From: an uncultured Lachnospiraceae bacterium
GTDB taxonomy: Bacteria; Bacillota; Clostridia; Lachnospirales; Lachnospiraceae
NCBI GenBank assembly: GCA_934351835.1
Contig: CAKRJP010000004.1
Location: 62,001 to 126,000, forward strand
Reading direction: 5' to 3'
Length of the DNA stretch: 64,000 bases
Shown: positions 60,466 through 64,000 of the stretch, piece by piece
How the letters are laid out: the number at the start of each line of letters is the position of its first letter
How positions within the stretch are numbered: the first letter of the stretch is position 1
Notes under the pieces: model-generated
Databases searched by the model: none
Seen by the model: only the letters and a program-made list of their open reading frames with translations
Told to the model about the DNA's origin: nothing
Program-made: the position numbers and the translations under genes

Positions 60466-63391
60466 ATTATGGAGAAGGATTAAATCCGGAATATTAGAAA
60501 TCGTACAATCAAGAATATTTGTTGTAATTATTTTATTTTGTGTACTGACTGCAATTCTGGTGCAGAGAGTATTCTATCTGCAGATTGTAAAGGGGCAGGC
60601 GTATTTCGATGACTACAAATTACAGATCCAGAAAACCAAAGAAGTACAGGGAACAAGAGGAAATATTTACGACCGTAACGGCAATCTTCTTGCGTACAAT
60701 GAACTTGCTTATTCTGTGACGATAGAAGATAACGGCGAGTACGATACGATCAAGCAGAAAAATAAAGAAATCAATAAAGTGATTTCAACGGTTATTGATA
60801 TTGTGGAGTCAAACGGCGATTCTATTATTAATAGTTTTGGAATTATCCTGGATTCAAACAATGAATATAAATTTGCCAGTGAGAATAAGACACAGAGACT
60901 GCGTTTTATTGCGGATGTATACGGAAAACAGACAATCGATGAACTTTCAAAAAAGCAGTCCAATATTTCGGCAGATGGTCTGATCAAGTATTTGTGTACG
61001 GATGAACTGTATGGTTATGGTCTTGATCAGTCTAAATTTGATAAGACACAGATCTTAAAGATGATTAATGTGCGTTATGCATTGTCGTTGAACAGCTATC
61101 AGAAATATATCACGACTACGATTGCCGAGGATGTCAGTGATGAGACTGTGGCAGATATTATGGAAAATCTCGACACGCTGCCGGGAGTCAATATAGAGGA
61201 AGAGTCTCTTAGAAAATATAATGACAGTTATTGTTTTGCAAATCTTATAGGTTATACGGGACAAATTTCCCAGGATGAATATGATGCACTTAGTAAAGAA
61301 GAACAAAAAGAATATTCAAAGACAGATACTGTAGGTAAATCTGGTCTGGAACAGGAAATGGACAAACAGCTCCAGGGGAAAAAAGGAGATATGAAACTTT
61401 ATGTAGATAGTGTCGGAAAAGTGATTGATACTGTCAAAGGGGATGACCCGGAAGCTGGTAATGACCTTTATCTGACGATTGACGCTGATCTTCAGAAGGT
61501 TGCTTATCATGTTATAGAACAGGAACTTGCGGGAATACTCCTGACTAAGATTCAGGATACGCTGGATTATGATCGTAATAGTGCAGAAGACAGTTCTGAT
61601 ATTATAATCCCAATTGGTGATGTATATGATTCTTTTATTGAAAATAATCTGTTAGATACCAGTCATTTTTATGAGGATGATGCAAAGACCGCGGAGAAAG
61701 AAGTTGGACAGGCATTTTCGGTAAGGAAAGAAAATGTTATTAACAGTGTGCTGGCGACACTTCAGGATTCAAAGTCTGCAGCATATAAAGATCAGAGTAA
61801 AGAGATGCAGGCATATCTGAATTATATTGTTTCGGATTTTTTGACAAACCAGCAGGGAATTCTGATGAGTGATTCCATCGATACAAACGATAGTACTTAT
61901 AAAGCATGGACAGACGATGAATCGATCAGTGCATATAAGTATCTGACATACGCAATTTCTCAGAACTGGGTAGACACCTCTCAGTTGAAAGATTATGTAT
62001 CTTCCAAGGGAACTTATTCAGATTCTAATGAAACTTACCAGGCTTTGATCGCTTATTTGAAGGAAGAGATAAGCGGAGACAATGAGTTTGATAAACTGAT
62101 TTATCGTTATATGATCAAATCCGGAGAAATCTCTGGAAAACAAGTGTGCATGATGCTCTATGAGCAGGGAATCTTAACCAAGGATGATGAACAATATAAT
62201 AATCTTAGTTCCGGAAAAACAGATGCTTACAGCTTTATGATCAGTAAGATCCAATCGCTGGAGATTACTCCTGGTCAGTTGGGTCTGGAGCCTTGTACGG
62301 GATCGTTCGTTATGACAGACCCAACCAACGGAGAGGTTCTGGCCTGCGTGTCTTATCCGGGATATGATAACAACCGGCTTGCAAATACAATGGATTCTGA
62401 TTATTATAACCAGTTGGTTACAGATTCTTCCAGACCATTTTATAATAATGCCACACAGGAAAGAACGGCACCGGGATCTACTTACAAGCCATTAACGGCA
62501 ATTGCCGGTTTGACAGAGGGTATTATTGATACCAATACGATCATCGACTGTAATGGTATTTTTGATAAAGTTGAACCAAATCCTAAATGTTGGATTTATC
62601 CAAACGGACACGGAAGTCTGGACGTTACGGGTGCAATCACAAATTCTTGTAATGTATTCTTCTATGAAATCGGCTGGGAGATGAGTCAGGAAGAAGTGGA
62701 AACAAAAGATGAGAATGGAAATACAGTAAAGACGACAGATTATTCGAGTGAACGTGGACTGGAAACTATGAAAAAGTACGCAGAAGAATTTGGTTTCGGA
62801 GATAAGAGTGGAATTGAAGTTCCTGAATCGGAGCCACAGATTTCTGATGACTCTTCAGTTCCGACAGCAATCGGACAGGGCACCAATAACTATACCGTGA
62901 GTCAGCTGGCAAGATATGCGACAGCACTTGCAAATAAAGGAACGGTTTATAATTTAAGTATCCTGGATAAAGTGACAACGGTAGATGGTAAAGTTATAAA
63001 GGATTATTCTCCGGAAGTGAAGAATGAAGTTAAAGGCGTGAAAGCATCTACATGGAATGCTGTACATGAGGGAATGCGAGGCGTAGTAACAGTGGCAGAT
63101 GCAACTGCATTTCCGAATATTAACGAAAGCGATGTGGAGGTCTATGGTAAAACCGGTACCGCACAGGAAAGTGCAACTCATCCGGACCACGCGTTATTTA
63201 TAGGATTTGCAAATCAAAATAATCAGAAGCAGGTGGCATTTGCTACACGTATAGCGAATGGTTATACTTCAATATATACCTGTCAGATCGGCAATGATAT
63301 TTTAGAGTATTATTACCAGCTTACAGATGCCAAAAAGATTGTAACCGGAAATGCTGCAAGCGTTTCAACATCTTCAGGAGCACATGATTAA
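60458..63391 (+). CDS. Penicillin-binding protein 2 (MrdA-like), unusually long
   Basis: The protein has about 977 residues. It has an N-terminal membrane segment, a dimerisation domain with GNIYDRNGNLLAYNE, and a transpeptidase domain with S-x-x-K in APGSTYKPL (about 672), S-x-N in TNSCNVFF and K-T-G in YGKTGTAQES (about 896). Typical PBP2 is 600-700 residues. Here over 200 extra residues separate the LTIDADLQKVAYHVIEQEL strand/helix (about 338) from GSFVMTDPTNGEVLA (about 614). TTG 60458 is preferred because AAGGAG lies 11 nt upstream and abuts GTG 60446. Confidence 0.92.
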   Translation: MSRLWRRIKSGILEIVQSRIFVVIILFCVLTAILVQRVFYLQIVKGQAYFDDYKLQIQKTKEVQGTRGNIYDRNGNLLAYNELAYSVTIEDNGEYDTIKQKNKEINKVISTVIDIVESNGDSIINSFGIILDSNNEYKFASENKTQRLRFIADVYGKQTIDELSKKQSNISADGLIKYLCTDELYGYGLDQSKFDKTQILKMINVRYALSLNSYQKYITTTIAEDVSDETVADIMENLDTLPGVNIEEESLRKYNDSYCFANLIGYTGQISQDEYDALSKEEQKEYSKTDTVGKSGLEQEMDKQLQGKKGDMKLYVDSVGKVIDTVKGDDPEAGNDLYLTIDADLQKVAYHVIEQELAGILLTKIQDTLDYDRNSAEDSSDIIIPIGDVYDSFIENNLLDTSHFYEDDAKTAEKEVGQAFSVRKENVINSVLATLQDSKSAAYKDQSKEMQAYLNYIVSDFLTNQQGILMSDSIDTNDSTYKAWTDDESISAYKYLTYAISQNWVDTSQLKDYVSSKGTYSDSNETYQALIAYLKEEISGDNEFDKLIYRYMIKSGEISGKQVCMMLYEQGILTKDDEQYNNLSSGKTDAYSFMISKIQSLEITPGQLGLEPCTGSFVMTDPTNGEVLACVSYPGYDNNRLANTMDSDYYNQLVTDSSRPFYNNATQERTAPGSTYKPLTAIAGLTEGIIDTNTIIDCNGIFDKVEPNPKCWIYPNGHGSLDVTGAITNSCNVFFYEIGWEMSQEEVETKDENGNTVKTTDYSSERGLETMKKYAEEFGFGDKSGIEVPESEPQISDDSSVPTAIGQGTNNYTVSQLARYATALANKGTVYNLSILDKVTTVDGKVIKDYSPEVKNEVKGVKASTWNAVHEGMRGVVTVADATAFPNINESDVEVYGKTGTAQESATHPDHALFIGFANQNNQKQVAFATRIANGYTSIYTCQIGNDILEYYYQLTDAKKIVTGNAASVSTSSGAHD

Positions 63392-63430
63392 AAGATAATA
63401 ATACTTCTGAACGTACATGAAGAAAAGAGA

Positions 63431-63458
63431 ACAGATTCCTGATCTGTGACAAATGTCA
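63431..63458 (+). other. Two small inverted repeats before minD
   Basis: ACAGAT-TCCTG-ATCTGT (63431-63447) and TGACA-AA-TGTCA (63447-63458) adjoin each other. No T-run follows, so it is not a clear terminator; it may be incidental or a regulator site. Confidence 0.3.
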
Positions 63459-63492
63459 AAACAAATAAAGCCAGTAATAGGAGGAAGTTTTC

Positions 63493-64000
63493 ATGGGCGA
63501 GGTTATTGTAATTACATCAGGTAAAGGCGGCGTTGGAAAGACAACGACTACAGCAAATATAGGAGCCGGATTAGCCAGACTTGGCAAGAAGGTAGTTGTC
63601 GTGGATACGGATCTGGGACTTCGTAATCTGGATGTTGTACTGGGACTTGAGAATCTCATTATATATAATCTGGTAGATGTGATTGAAGGTACTTGCAGAT
63701 TAAAACAGGCACTGATCAGAGACAGCAGATATGAAATGTTATATTTGCTGCCATCTGCCCAGACTAAAGATAAATCTGCGATTTCACCGGGACAGATGAA
63801 AAAACTGACAGCAGAACTCAGAGAAGAGTTTGACTATGTCTTATTAGATTGTCCTGCGGGAATTGAACAGGGATTTCAAAATGCGATAGCAGGCGCTGAC
63901 AAGGCAATTGTAGTAACGACCCCGGAGGTTTCAGCAATTCGTGATGCAGACCGAATCATTCATTTGCTTGAAAAAGAAGGTATGTCGTCGATTTATCTAC
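63493..64000 (+). CDS. minD: Septum site-determining protein MinD (3' truncated by window edge)
   Basis: The first 169 codons show a deviant Walker A ITSGKGGVGKTTTTANIG, VVDTDLGLRNLDVVLGLE, and DYVLLDCPAGIEQGFQNA with VTTPEVSAIRDADRIIHLLE. These blocks are diagnostic of MinD, the membrane-binding ATPase that positions the division septum. AGGAGG lies upstream of the ATG. It follows PBP2 after 101 nt; a minC gene, which often precedes minD in this context, is not present in the gap. Confidence 0.96.
   Translation, partial: MGEVIVITSGKGGVGKTTTTANIGAGLARLGKKVVVVDTDLGLRNLDVVLGLENLIIYNLVDVIEGTCRLKQALIRDSRYEMLYLLPSAQTKDKSAISPGQMKKLTAELREEFDYVLLDCPAGIEQGFQNAIAGADKAIVVTTPEVSAIRDADRIIHLLEKEGMSSIYL

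Noticed and set aside
1..64000. Riboswitches, T-box leaders, tRNA or rRNA genes, insertion sequences, prophage
   Set aside because: Intergenic regions are short, and by eye no conserved motif, tRNA cloverleaf, transposase or phage gene was recognised; a covariance-model search was not possible here.

Overview
This window reads as a contiguous, well-ordered piece of core chromosome from an anaerobic, spore-forming Firmicute, most likely a Lachnospiraceae member (Dorea/Mediterraneibacter/Blautia-like). The evidence is moderate AT-richness, strong AGGAGG-type ribosome-binding sites with frequent GTG/TTG starts, sporulation genes (alpha/beta SASP, SpoIIM-like, YqfC/YqfD, a BofC-like protein, SpoVB-like flippase, two DacF-type carboxypeptidases), and anaerobic redox/one-carbon enzymes (NfnAB, formate-tetrahydrofolate ligase, Rex). 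The species call is inference from gene content and order. All genes except one ABC-F ATPase lie on the + strand. I see no rRNA or tRNA gene, insertion sequence, prophage or CRISPR array.

Layout. 1-7.9 kb: end of an Asp23-family gene, fakA, recG, a SASP gene, a D,D-carboxypeptidase, a YkuE-like phosphoesterase, scpA-scpB. 8-18.4 kb: second D,D-carboxypeptidase, a class I aminotransferase, recA (with a LexA-type box) and recX, rny, a NudF-like Nudix gene and a spoIIM-like gene with a sigmaE-like promoter, the reverse-strand ABC-F gene, and rex. 18.5-24 kb: nnrD-alr-mazF, a CorC/CBS protein, yebC, and an unknown protein with a conserved Cys block. 24-33 kb: a ClpP-like TepA protease, ftsK/spoIIIE, fhs, a zinc-ribbon membrane protein, nfnA-nfnB. 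33-37.6 kb: a TAXI binding lipoprotein next to gltS, a 63-residue protein, rlmH, gtrA-like, PH-domain and Nudix genes. 37.7-44.7 kb: yqfC-yqfD-phoH-ybeY, flippase, pyridoxamine kinase, BofC-like, DUF896, formyl-THF cyclo-ligase and DUF4250. 44.7-57 kb: miaB, a CmpB-like membrane protein, mutS-mutL-miaA, a small unknown gene, a Met gamma-lyase-family gene, two flavoprotein genes. 57-64 kb: DUF4321, radC, mreB-mreC-mreD, a very large PBP2 and the start of minD.

How the genes fit together: the window groups DNA repair and recombination (recG, recA, recX, mutS, mutL, radC), chromosome handling (scpAB, ftsK, minD), RNA maturation (rny, ybeY, rlmH, miaA, miaB), wall synthesis and shape (alr, two dac genes, flippase, mreBCD, PBP2), redox balance (rex, nfnAB, nnrD) and folate metabolism (fhs, cyclo-ligase). 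No obvious accessory island is present. The most interesting signals are therefore small-scale. Two terminator-shaped hairpins carry the next gene's Shine-Dalgarno in their 3' arm (before the ClpP-like gene and before the CmpB-like gene). MutL has a 36-bp tandem repeat in its linker. MreB is divergent at its nucleotide-binding motifs, and PBP2 carries an insert of over 200 residues. A TAXI binding protein is paired with GltS rather than a TRAP permease, and a mazF lacks an adjacent antitoxin. An unusual palindromic leader precedes nfnAB.
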